Source: Nitrospirae bacterium 13_2_20CM_2_62_8 (GTDB lineage Bacteria; Nitrospirota; Nitrospiria; Nitrospirales; Nitrospiraceae). From it: a stretch of 41,565 bases of DNA. Position numbers and translations under genes: made by a program. The DNA lies in assembly GCA_001914955.1 (NCBI GenBank), contig MNDM01000002.1, positions 1 to 41,565 on the forward strand, in the 5' to 3' direction. The notes under the pieces were generated by a model. The model was not told the DNA's origin. It ran no database searches and worked only from the letters and a program-made list of their open reading frames with translations. The stretch's first letter is position 1, and each line of letters begins with the position of its first letter. Shown one piece after another: positions 33,582 through 40,302 of this stretch.

Positions 33582-34907
33582 GTGCATATCAGCGTCATTG
33601 GAACTGGCTACGTCGGCTTGGTGACGGGGGCCTGCTTCGCCGAGTTCGGCCTCAACGTCATGTGCATGGACACGGATGCCAGGCGAATCGGACGGCTGGA
33701 GAAAGGCGACGTGCCATTCTACGAGCCGGGCATCACGGAGCTGGTGGCCAAGGGGCTGCGGGAAAACCGCTTGGCCTTCACCACCGACATCAAGAAGGCG
33801 GTCGATCAGGCCCTGGTGATTTTCATCGCGGTAGGGACTCCCGCGCGCACCGACGGGTCAGCCGATCTGTCCTATGTGGAGCAGGTCGGACGCGGGATCG
33901 CTCAACACATGACCGGGTACAAAGTCATCGCCACCAAATCCACGGTCCCGGTGGGCACCGGCGAGCGGCTCCGCGACGTGATCCGGAGCCATCAGGCCGA
34001 ACGCTGCCGGTTCGATATCGTGTCTAACCCGGAATTTCTCCGCGAGGGCTCGGCCATCGAGGACTTCCTGCGTCCGAACCGGATCGTGATCGGCGCGGAT
34101 AGCCCCGAAGCGATGGCGATCATGAAAGACCTGTATCGCCCGCTCTATCTGATCGAGACGCCGTTCGTCATGACCGATCTCCCCTCGGCGGAGATGATCA
34201 AATACGCGTCCAACGCCTTTCTCGCAACCAAGGTCTCCTTCATCAATGAGATCGCCAACCTGTGCGAGCGGGTCGGCGCCGATATCCAGGTGGTGGCCAA
34301 AGCGATGGGGCTGGACCATCGGATCGGCTCAAAATTCCTCCACGCGGGGCCCGGGTTCGGAGGGTCCTGCTTTCCCAAAGACATCGCCGCGCTCATCCAG
34401 ACGGGGGAAAAGGTCGGCTACGAGCCGGAGATCGCCCGGGCGGCCGCCCGGGTCAACGCGCGCCAACCACTGCTGATGGTGGAGAAGATCCGCGAGGCGC
34501 TCGGCGGACTGAAGGGAAAGACCGTCGCCCTGCTGGGCCTCTCATTCAAGCCGAACACCAACGATCTCAGGGAATCGCCGGCTCTGGCGATCGCCGAGCG
34601 GCTGCTGGCGGAGGGGAGTGTCGTGCGGGCGTACGATCCGGCGGCGCTTGAGGAAGGCGCCAAGGCGCTGCCGGGGCTACGCCCCTGCGCCAACGCCTAC
34701 GAGGCCGCCCAGGGCGCCGAGGCGTTGATCCTGGTCACCGAGTGGAACCAGTTCCGGAACCTGGATTTCGAACGGGTGAAAGCGGCGTTGCGCCGCCCCG
34801 TGTTCATCGACCTGCGCAATGTCTATGAGCCGGACCGCATGGCCGCCCTGGGGTTCCGGTATATTTCGGTCGGGCGACCGGCCAGCGGGCCCCAGGCCAA
34901 GGGCTAA
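33582..34907 (+). CDS. ugd: UDP-glucose 6-dehydrogenase
   Basis: Ugd oxidises UDP-glucose to UDP-glucuronate with two NAD, providing precursor for capsule, exopolysaccharide or lipid A sugars. The 441 residues have the Rossmann start ISVIGTGYVGLVTGACFAE, the catalytic Cys263 in GPGFGGSCFPKD, Lys208 in EMIKYASNAFLATKVSF and a C-terminal domain with LGLSFKPNTNDLRESPA. The start is GTG 33582 with GGGAGG upstream. It could in principle be a GDP-mannose or UDP-ManNAc dehydrogenase, but these motifs fit Ugd best. Its TAA overlaps the stop of the convergent HEAT gene by 3 nt. Confidence 0.95.
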   Translation: MHISVIGTGYVGLVTGACFAEFGLNVMCMDTDARRIGRLEKGDVPFYEPGITELVAKGLRENRLAFTTDIKKAVDQALVIFIAVGTPARTDGSADLSYVEQVGRGIAQHMTGYKVIATKSTVPVGTGERLRDVIRSHQAERCRFDIVSNPEFLREGSAIEDFLRPNRIVIGADSPEAMAIMKDLYRPLYLIETPFVMTDLPSAEMIKYASNAFLATKVSFINEIANLCERVGADIQVVAKAMGLDHRIGSKFLHAGPGFGGSCFPKDIAALIQTGEKVGYEPEIARAAARVNARQPLLMVEKIREALGGLKGKTVALLGLSFKPNTNDLRESPALAIAERLLAEGSVVRAYDPAALEEGAKALPGLRPCANAYEAAQGAEALILVTEWNQFRNLDFERVKAALRRPVFIDLRNVYEPDRMAALGFRYISVGRPASGPQAKG

Positions 34908-35578
34908 GTCGGTTTGGGCTTGTACCCCATTCGATCCAATACCTTCAAGATCCGGGCCTTGAGTCGCTCATCCGCCTCGCCCAAGGCCACGGCCAGGGGT
35001 TCGACGGCCGGCTTCCCGATCTTGCGGACAATCTCGGTCACGGCCTGACGCAGTTCTTCTTCTTCAGCCACCAGGAGCGGAATCAACGAGGTGACCGACA
35101 CGCCTCCCAGTTTGATGAGCGAATCGTACGCCCGCTGCCGCACATCGCCGACTTCGTCGGTGAGCGCCGCCACCAGGGGGCCGACTGCCCGTGGATCCTT
35201 GAGCTCTCCCAGCGACTCGGCGGCGTATTTGCGATTGAGCCAGTGGGTGTCTTTCATATCCAGCAGCATGGCATCGGCTTTGGCGGCGTTCGGATCCTTG
35301 GCGCGGATCCGAAAGCTTTTCGCGATGCGCTTGCCGCCCTCCTCTACGACCCGGATGGTGGCGCCATCGCCCGGCTTGATCTTCTGCAGCTCGGCGACCG
35401 CCTCTTCCGCGACCTCCAGCAGCACGGTCTTCCCGTCGTAGGCCAGCAATTCCACTTCCAGTTGCCTGGCCTCTGGATTCACCGACACCACCTTCTCCGT
35501 GACGAGGTTGAACCCGTCTTTCTTGGCTCCACCCTTGGGGGAGATTTGGACCAGCTTCAGAGGTTCCTCGTCTGCCAT
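34904..35578 (-). CDS. HEAT-repeat protein 1 with N-terminal OB-like domain
   Basis: This 224-residue cytoplasmic protein has no signal peptide. Residues about 20-95 form a small beta-rich domain (EKVVSVNPEARQLEVEL, KTVLLEVAEEAVAELQKIKPGD, GKRIAKSFRIR) resembling small OB-like domains. Residues 105-215 hold three or so PBS-lyase-type HEAT repeats (WLNRKYAAESLGELKDPRAVGPLVAAL is the clearest). The C-terminus ends with MGYKPKPT, a variant of the LGWxP ending of its neighbours. HEAT arrays usually bind proteins; no enzyme activity is evident. AAGGAG precedes ATG 35578. It is last in the four-gene minus-strand HEAT run, 64 nt after HEAT 2. Confidence 0.82.
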   Translation of the reverse strand: MADEEPLKLVQISPKGGAKKDGFNLVTEKVVSVNPEARQLEVELLAYDGKTVLLEVAEEAVAELQKIKPGDGATIRVVEEGGKRIAKSFRIRAKDPNAAKADAMLLDMKDTHWLNRKYAAESLGELKDPRAVGPLVAALTDEVGDVRQRAYDSLIKLGGVSVTSLIPLLVAEEEELRQAVTEIVRKIGKPAVEPLAVALGEADERLKARILKVLDRMGYKPKPT

Positions 35579-35597
35579 CGTGACTCCTTTTCTCCAT

Positions 35598-35647
35598 GGC
35601 TAGTAGCGAAGAGCTAGTAGCGCGGAGCTATTCGCTGTCAGGCTACC
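35598..35647. repeat. Family-A intergenic element A5
   Basis: The words TAGTAGCGAAGAGCTAGTAGC on the left face GAGCTATTCGCTGTCAGGCTA on the right, as approximate inverted arms. The stop TAG of HEAT 2 (35645-35643) lies in its right end. It fills the gap between HEAT 2 and HEAT 1. Confidence 0.75.
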
Positions 35648-36446
35648 TGCTCTCTGTTGGTTTCCAGCCCAGGCTGGCCAGCGCGCCTTCGACGGTTTCC
35701 TGTACCATGCCATTCTCGTCTTCCAGCAGCGGCACCAACGAGGCGACCGCCCGTCTGTCGCCCAATCGGGCCAGGGACTCGGCCGCGTTTCGCCGAACCA
35801 GCCAGTCCTCGTCCTTGAGCGCCTCGATCAGGGGCGCCACCCCGCGGGGGTCCCCGATCTTCCCCAACGCTTCCGCCGCGTGGCGTCGGACCATCCAGTT
35901 GGGCCCGAGCAGCCCTTCGATCAGCGCCTCGACCGCGCGCACGTCGCCGATCTTTTTCAGCACGCGCGCGGCGTCCTCCCGGAGCGTGCCATCCATCAGC
36001 GCTTCGACCAGACCCGGTACCGCCCTCGAATCTCCGATCCGTTCCAAGGCCCACACGGCCGAGCTGCGCACCGCGCCATCCTTATCTTTCAGCGCGCGAA
36101 TCAAGGGCTCAACCCCTCTCGGATCCTTGAGCTTGCCGAGGGCCGACGCGGCCTGTTCCCGGACAGCCCAGGAGTCGTCCTGTACCGCCTCGATCAACTC
36201 CTGCACCGCGGCCGGACCGATCCGCACGATGGCGCTCGTCGCCGCTTCGCGGACGACCGCATCTTCATCGGCCAGCAGGCCGATCAGCCTGGGCAGCGCC
36301 TCCAAACCCATCTGGCCGAGACTGGCGGCCGCGTGATCGCGGAGCGCCTCATTCTCGTCCTGCAAGGCGGAGAGCAGTTGATCGATCCGGTCGCCGTGCC
36401 GGTCAGCCTGCCGATCGCCGCCGTCCCGGTCACTCATGCTGGTCAT
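35643..36446 (-). CDS. HEAT-repeat protein 2
   Basis: This 267-residue protein consists almost wholly of about eight 30-residue PBS-lyase-type HEAT repeats. Typical units read EALGKIGDPRGVAPLIEALKDEDWLVRRNAA, with W or A at the turn and LG/IG before D-x-R-A-V. A short polar N-terminus (SDRDGGDRQADRHGDR) precedes them. It ends with LASLGWKP followed by four residues, the C-terminal signature shared in this cluster. No signal peptide is present, so it is probably a cytoplasmic scaffold. The start may be ATG 36446 or the in-frame ATG 36437, which has AGGA 8 nt upstream. It overlaps HEAT 3 by 17 nt. Confidence 0.85.
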   Translation of the reverse strand: MTSMSDRDGGDRQADRHGDRIDQLLSALQDENEALRDHAAASLGQMGLEALPRLIGLLADEDAVVREAATSAIVRIGPAAVQELIEAVQDDSWAVREQAASALGKLKDPRGVEPLIRALKDKDGAVRSSAVWALERIGDSRAVPGLVEALMDGTLREDAARVLKKIGDVRAVEALIEGLLGPNWMVRRHAAEALGKIGDPRGVAPLIEALKDEDWLVRRNAAESLARLGDRRAVASLVPLLEDENGMVQETVEGALASLGWKPTESR

Positions 36447-37539
36447 CCTGGCCCGGCTGCCCGCCCTCTTCCCCGGCCTGCACGGCCAGCGCCTTGAGCT
36501 TGTCCACGATCACCCCCGCATTGTATGAGACCAACCCATCGCGGTCGTTCTTCAACCCCTCAAAAAATGCCACATGGGGACCCAGCACCTCCACGTTTTT
36601 CACCTTGGCCAGCGCCTCCATCGCGAAGACCCGTAACGGACGAATCGGGATCGCGTCCAGATAGAGATCCACCGGGCGCGCATCCCCGATCAAGCCCAAC
36701 GACTTCAACGATATTTCCTTGACGCCGGTATCCCGATCCTGCTTGAGCCGTCTCATGAGGGGCTCCACGGCCCGGATATCGCCGATCTTGCCCAACAAGT
36801 CCGCCGCCGCCTCACGCACCAGCCAATCGTCATCCTCAAGATACTCGATCAGGATCTCGACGCTCGGGCGGCCGATCCCCAACAACTCGATCACCGCGGC
36901 CATCCTGGCTTCTTCCCGTTGGCTGGAATCCTCGACGGCGCGGAGCCCCCCGAAGGTCTGGTCAATCCGCTCTCTGATCAGCCCCAGCTTCTTCAGCGTG
37001 CGCACCGCAGTCTCTTGGAGCGCCGGATCCCCGATCGTGTCCACGAAAGCATCGGCGGAGCGAGGGTCCAGAAGGTGCTCCAAAATCGTCGCCGCGGTCA
37101 GCCGAGCCTCCGCGTCAGGATGCCTCAGCATGGCGGTCAAGGGCTCGATGGCGTTGGGGATCACCCCGAGCAGCGCGGTCACCACGCGCCGTTGCTCGTC
37201 GTCTTTCACCTCACGCAGATCCTGCACTAGGGCCGAGGCCGCCGCCGTATCCAGGACCCCGGCCATCTGCTCCAGGGCCAATGCCCCGGCCTTACGGACG
37301 GCCGCATCCTCGTCCCTGAGCAAGCGGACCAAGGGCACTCCTCCCCGCGGATCCTTGAGGCGCGCCAGCATGCCGGCGGCCTCGATTCTCAAGGCGGCGC
37401 TGGCGGTCTCCAGGGCATGGATCAAGCCGTCCACCGCTTTCGGACCGCCCGCCAGGCAGGCAGCCGTGGCGCGCATCCGGCGCCAGTCCTCCTCGTGGGT
37501 CAGCTCCGAGATCAGCGTGTCCAGCGACTCTTTCGGCAT
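36430..37539 (-). CDS. HEAT-repeat protein 3
   Basis: This 369-residue HEAT protein is more divergent than its neighbours. About nine repeats are visible (for example LEDDDWLVREAAADLLGKIGDIRAVEPLMRRL), with helical, less regular segments between about 190 and 225 and again near the C-terminus (PLRVFAMEALAKVKNVEVLGPHV). It lacks the LGWxP ending and finishes with an acidic, Gln-rich tail (GEEGGQPGQDDQHE). No signal peptide is seen. The Shine-Dalgarno is weak. It lies 44 nt after HEAT 4 and overlaps HEAT 2. The function is unknown; a larger HEAT solenoid could organise a complex with the other products. Confidence 0.82.
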   Translation of the reverse strand: MPKESLDTLISELTHEEDWRRMRATAACLAGGPKAVDGLIHALETASAALRIEAAGMLARLKDPRGGVPLVRLLRDEDAAVRKAGALALEQMAGVLDTAAASALVQDLREVKDDEQRRVVTALLGVIPNAIEPLTAMLRHPDAEARLTAATILEHLLDPRSADAFVDTIGDPALQETAVRTLKKLGLIRERIDQTFGGLRAVEDSSQREEARMAAVIELLGIGRPSVEILIEYLEDDDWLVREAAADLLGKIGDIRAVEPLMRRLKQDRDTGVKEISLKSLGLIGDARPVDLYLDAIPIRPLRVFAMEALAKVKNVEVLGPHVAFFEGLKNDRDGLVSYNAGVIVDKLKALAVQAGEEGGQPGQDDQHE

Positions 37540-37583
37540 CTCTCAAGAATCCGGTGATTTTGTGATTTGGGGTCGCCACATCG

Positions 37584-38666
37584 CTACATTCTATTCGGCC
37601 GCCAGCCCAGCTGCGCCAGGGTTCCCTTGGCGTGAAACAGGATGTTCTCATCCCGCTCCTTTTTCAAGACGTCGAGGAGGAACGGGATCGCCGGCGGGCC
37701 AAAGGCGCCCAGGGCCGCCGCGGCTTCCGCGCGGGTGACGGTGTTCTGCAAGGCGGCGACGAGAACAGGGATCGTGGCCTCGTCTCGGATCTGCGCCAGC
37801 GCCTTGACAGCCGCTTCCATCGCCACCATCTCCTGGTCCCACCGGTCACCGCACCCATCGAGCGGCCTGCTCTCGGCCGGTCTGCTCGATCCGGTCACCA
37901 CTGCGACCAGCGACGGCACCGCCCGCCGGTCTCCAATTTTCCCCAGCGCCTCGACCGCCTGGGGGCGGACATCCAGGTCGGTCATCGCGGTGACCAGGAA
38001 TTCCACCGCGCGAGCATCTCCGATCTCACCCAGCGAACGGGCCGCATCCACCCGTACCGCCGTATCGCGATCATTGAACAGCACGCGCAGCAACGGCTCG
38101 ACTGACTCTGGCGATTTGATCCTGCCGAGCGCCTCCACCGCGTGCAGCCGGACCAGCCAGTCGTGATGTTTCAATGCCTCCACCAAGAGCGGGACCGCGG
38201 CTTTTCCGAGCAGAGCCAGGCCATTCGCTGCCTCCACCCGCACCGCCTTGACCTTGTCCTGCAGCAGCGGGAGGAGGGGCTTCACCGCCTTGGGGTCACC
38301 GATCCGCCCCAGGGCCTTGGCGGCGTGCATCCTCACGATCCAGTCCGGACTGTTCAACGAGGCGATGAGGGGGTCAACGACGCGGGCGTCTGCGATCACC
38401 GCGAGAATCGAGGCAGCCGACTCCTGAAGGGTGAGATCACGATCCGCGAGGCAGCCGGCCAACGCCGGAACGGACGCCTCCCCGATCGTGGTCAACGCGG
38501 CGATCGCCGCATCGCGCACGGCCCGGTCCGGGTCCCTGAGCGCCGCCACCAGCGGGATCACCGCCCGCGTATCGCGGGACGACCCCAAGGCCGCGGCCGC
38601 TTCCTCGCGGATCGCCCAGTCCTCGTCCTTCAGAGCCGCGATCTGTTCGGCAACGCTGTCCGCCAT
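37584..38666 (-). CDS. HEAT-repeat protein 4
   Basis: This 360-residue solenoid has about eleven PBS-lyase-type HEAT repeats (WAIREEAAAALG, WIVRMHAAKALGRIGDPKAVKPLLPLL, WLVRLHAVEALGRI). One repeat near residues 250-270 is interrupted by a non-repeat insertion (TGSSRPAESRPLDGCGDRW). It ends LAQLGWRPNRM, matching the cluster signature. No signal peptide is visible. GGAG lies about 9 nt before ATG 38666. It is first of the four-gene run HEAT 4-3-2-1, with a possible promoter at 38830-38858. Confidence 0.85.
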   Translation of the reverse strand: MADSVAEQIAALKDEDWAIREEAAAALGSSRDTRAVIPLVAALRDPDRAVRDAAIAALTTIGEASVPALAGCLADRDLTLQESAASILAVIADARVVDPLIASLNSPDWIVRMHAAKALGRIGDPKAVKPLLPLLQDKVKAVRVEAANGLALLGKAAVPLLVEALKHHDWLVRLHAVEALGRIKSPESVEPLLRVLFNDRDTAVRVDAARSLGEIGDARAVEFLVTAMTDLDVRPQAVEALGKIGDRRAVPSLVAVVTGSSRPAESRPLDGCGDRWDQEMVAMEAAVKALAQIRDEATIPVLVAALQNTVTRAEAAAALGAFGPPAIPFLLDVLKKERDENILFHAKGTLAQLGWRPNRM

Positions 38667-38829
38667 GGTGAAGGACTCCGGTCACCCCTCCCTGAGCGGG
38701 ACTCAGCCGCTCCACATTGCCGACGCTCCGCCGGGAACGAAACCGGAATGATCAAGAGGCGGGCTGATCGGGCGCTCACCGCAGTTTCAGGCCGCTGCTC
38801 CTGGCCGCTCAGGGAACGAATTTCCCTAA

Positions 38830-38858
38830 AGCTAACACAGGCTTTTTCGGACGGTCAA
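38830..38858 (-). promoter_or_regulatory. Possible promoter for the HEAT 4-3-2-1 run
   Basis: On the minus strand TTGACC (38858-38853) lies 17 nt from TTAGCT (38835-38830). The -35 is good and the -10 poor, so this is tentative. Confidence 0.35.
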
Positions 38859-38913
38859 CAGGAATCCAGGCACGAAGATTGCCCTTCACAACACAGACCC
38901 TTCGCCCCTCGTG

Positions 38914-38942
38914 TTGACAGATGCCCGACGGGTGCTTAGTAT
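38914..38942 (+). promoter_or_regulatory. Strong sigma-70-type promoter for the beta-propeller gene
   Basis: A perfect TTGACA (38914-38919) and TAGTAT (38937-38942) are spaced by 17 nt, with a leader of about 83 nt. This is one of the best promoter matches in the window. Confidence 0.8.
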
Positions 38943-39032
38943 GGCAACGTTCGTACCACCCTGGTAGTGAGGCTTCCCTTACCCCCTGCACCCCCAAGGC
39001 GGTTCGACTGTCCCTAAAAAAGGAGGCCTTCG

Positions 39033-40292
39033 ATGAAGATGCGATTCACCATTCACACCGGGAGCCTGATACGACTCCTTGTGATGCCGCTTGCTCTCCT
39101 GGCGGCCGTGGCCTGGGGGCTGTCCTCCGCCGCCGCGTATGAGGTCTGGATCACTGATCAATCTGACACCGGGAAGGAAAGCGGCGGGTTCCTGTACATC
39201 TACAATGGTGGCAAGTTGGCGGCCAAACCCTCCGATACGAAATCTATTCTCGCCTTAGACCTCGCCGGTGACGTGGGGAAGTTCTGCGAGGACGCGACCA
39301 AGAAGCCGGTCCGCCGCCCGCACATGCTGTTCTTCACCAGGGACCAATCACACGCCATTCTCTCGTTCCTGAGCGGCCAGGTGCTCTTCATGGATGCCGA
39401 GTCCCGGAAGTTGGAGGCCTGCCTGAGCATGGGCAAGAACGTCCATGCGGCCTGGCCCACGCCGGACATGAAGATGGTGCTCGCCGCCAACATTGCGGAG
39501 AAGAAGTTCATCCGGATCTGGACGGATTACAAGGCTCATAAGTTCACCTTCGATCCGACGACGGACGTGATGAACCTGGCGACGGAGGAAGGCGGCGAGC
39601 GTCCGGACACGGCGCCGATCTGCCCGATCACCGACGCGTCCAGCAAATACGCGTTTATCACCTTGCGCGGCGGCGGGCTCTTCGTGGTGGATGTGACGGA
39701 GACCCCGATGAAGATCGTGGCCACGCTGGACAACAACGACATTCATCCCGCCGGCTGCGGCGGCGTGCAAGTGGGGGACGTCATGTACCTCAACTCGGGC
39801 GGCGGCTGGCCGGTGGCCCCCCTGTCCTACGACGTCTATGCCCTCGATATCTCCGGCCTGCCAAAATCGGTCTCGGCGAAGCTGATCACCTCGCGCGACA
39901 CGAGGTTTTCCGACTCTCACGGCATGGTGGGAGTCGGACGCTATGTCTGGAGCGCGGATCGGGCGGGGAACGAAATCGAGATCATCGACTCGTTGACCAA
40001 CCTGAGCGTCGGCTCCATCGACCTGAACAGCCAGTTCAGTGGCGATCCGGCGCCGGATCTCCTGGCTGTGTCGCCCGATGGCGCCTACGTCTTCATGGGC
40101 TTGCGCGGCCCGAATCCGCTGACGGGGAACGCCAAGGAGATGAACAACGCCCAGGGCTCGACCCCCGGGGTCGGCGTGATCAAGGTCATGGAGGACGGCA
40201 AGAGCGGTCAGTTCATCGGCGTGGAGCGACTCACCAATCTGAAGGAGGGAAAGGAAACCGCCGACCCGCACGGGCTCGCGGTCAGGAAGTAG
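39033..40292 (+). CDS. Secreted beta-propeller-like protein of unknown function
   Basis: This 419-residue protein has a signal peptide (LLVMPLALLAAVAWGLSSAAA, cleavage near residue 35), so it is periplasmic or released. The mature chain has beta-propeller-type blades: VLFMDAESRKLEACLSMGKN, WPTPDMKMVLAANIAEKKFI, GLFVVDVTETPMKIVATLDNN, VGRYVWSADRAGNEIEIIDSL, AVSPDGAYVFMGLRGPNP. It resembles YVTN/YncE-type propellers but belongs to no family I can name. Four or more cysteines (KFCEDA, EACLSM, APICPIT, AGCGG) could form disulphides. AAGGAGG lies 6 nt before ATG 39033. It has a consensus promoter and sits between two HEAT gene groups. No heme-binding CxxCH or clear metal site is visible. Confidence 0.8.
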   Translation: MKMRFTIHTGSLIRLLVMPLALLAAVAWGLSSAAAYEVWITDQSDTGKESGGFLYIYNGGKLAAKPSDTKSILALDLAGDVGKFCEDATKKPVRRPHMLFFTRDQSHAILSFLSGQVLFMDAESRKLEACLSMGKNVHAAWPTPDMKMVLAANIAEKKFIRIWTDYKAHKFTFDPTTDVMNLATEEGGERPDTAPICPITDASSKYAFITLRGGGLFVVDVTETPMKIVATLDNNDIHPAGCGGVQVGDVMYLNSGGGWPVAPLSYDVYALDISGLPKSVSAKLITSRDTRFSDSHGMVGVGRYVWSADRAGNEIEIIDSLTNLSVGSIDLNSQFSGDPAPDLLAVSPDGAYVFMGLRGPNPLTGNAKEMNNAQGSTPGVGVIKVMEDGKSGQFIGVERLTNLKEGKETADPHGLAVRK

Positions 40293-40302
40293 ACGAGCCT
40301 AC

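Larger units (their letters stand above)
38667..39032. other. Divergent intergenic region between HEAT 4 and the beta-propeller
   Basis: This 366-nt gap holds the strong plus-strand promoter at 38914-38942, a weaker minus-strand candidate at 38830-38858, and the beta-propeller leader with its Shine-Dalgarno. No open frame with coding character was seen, and no family A-C repeat is present. Confidence 0.6.
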
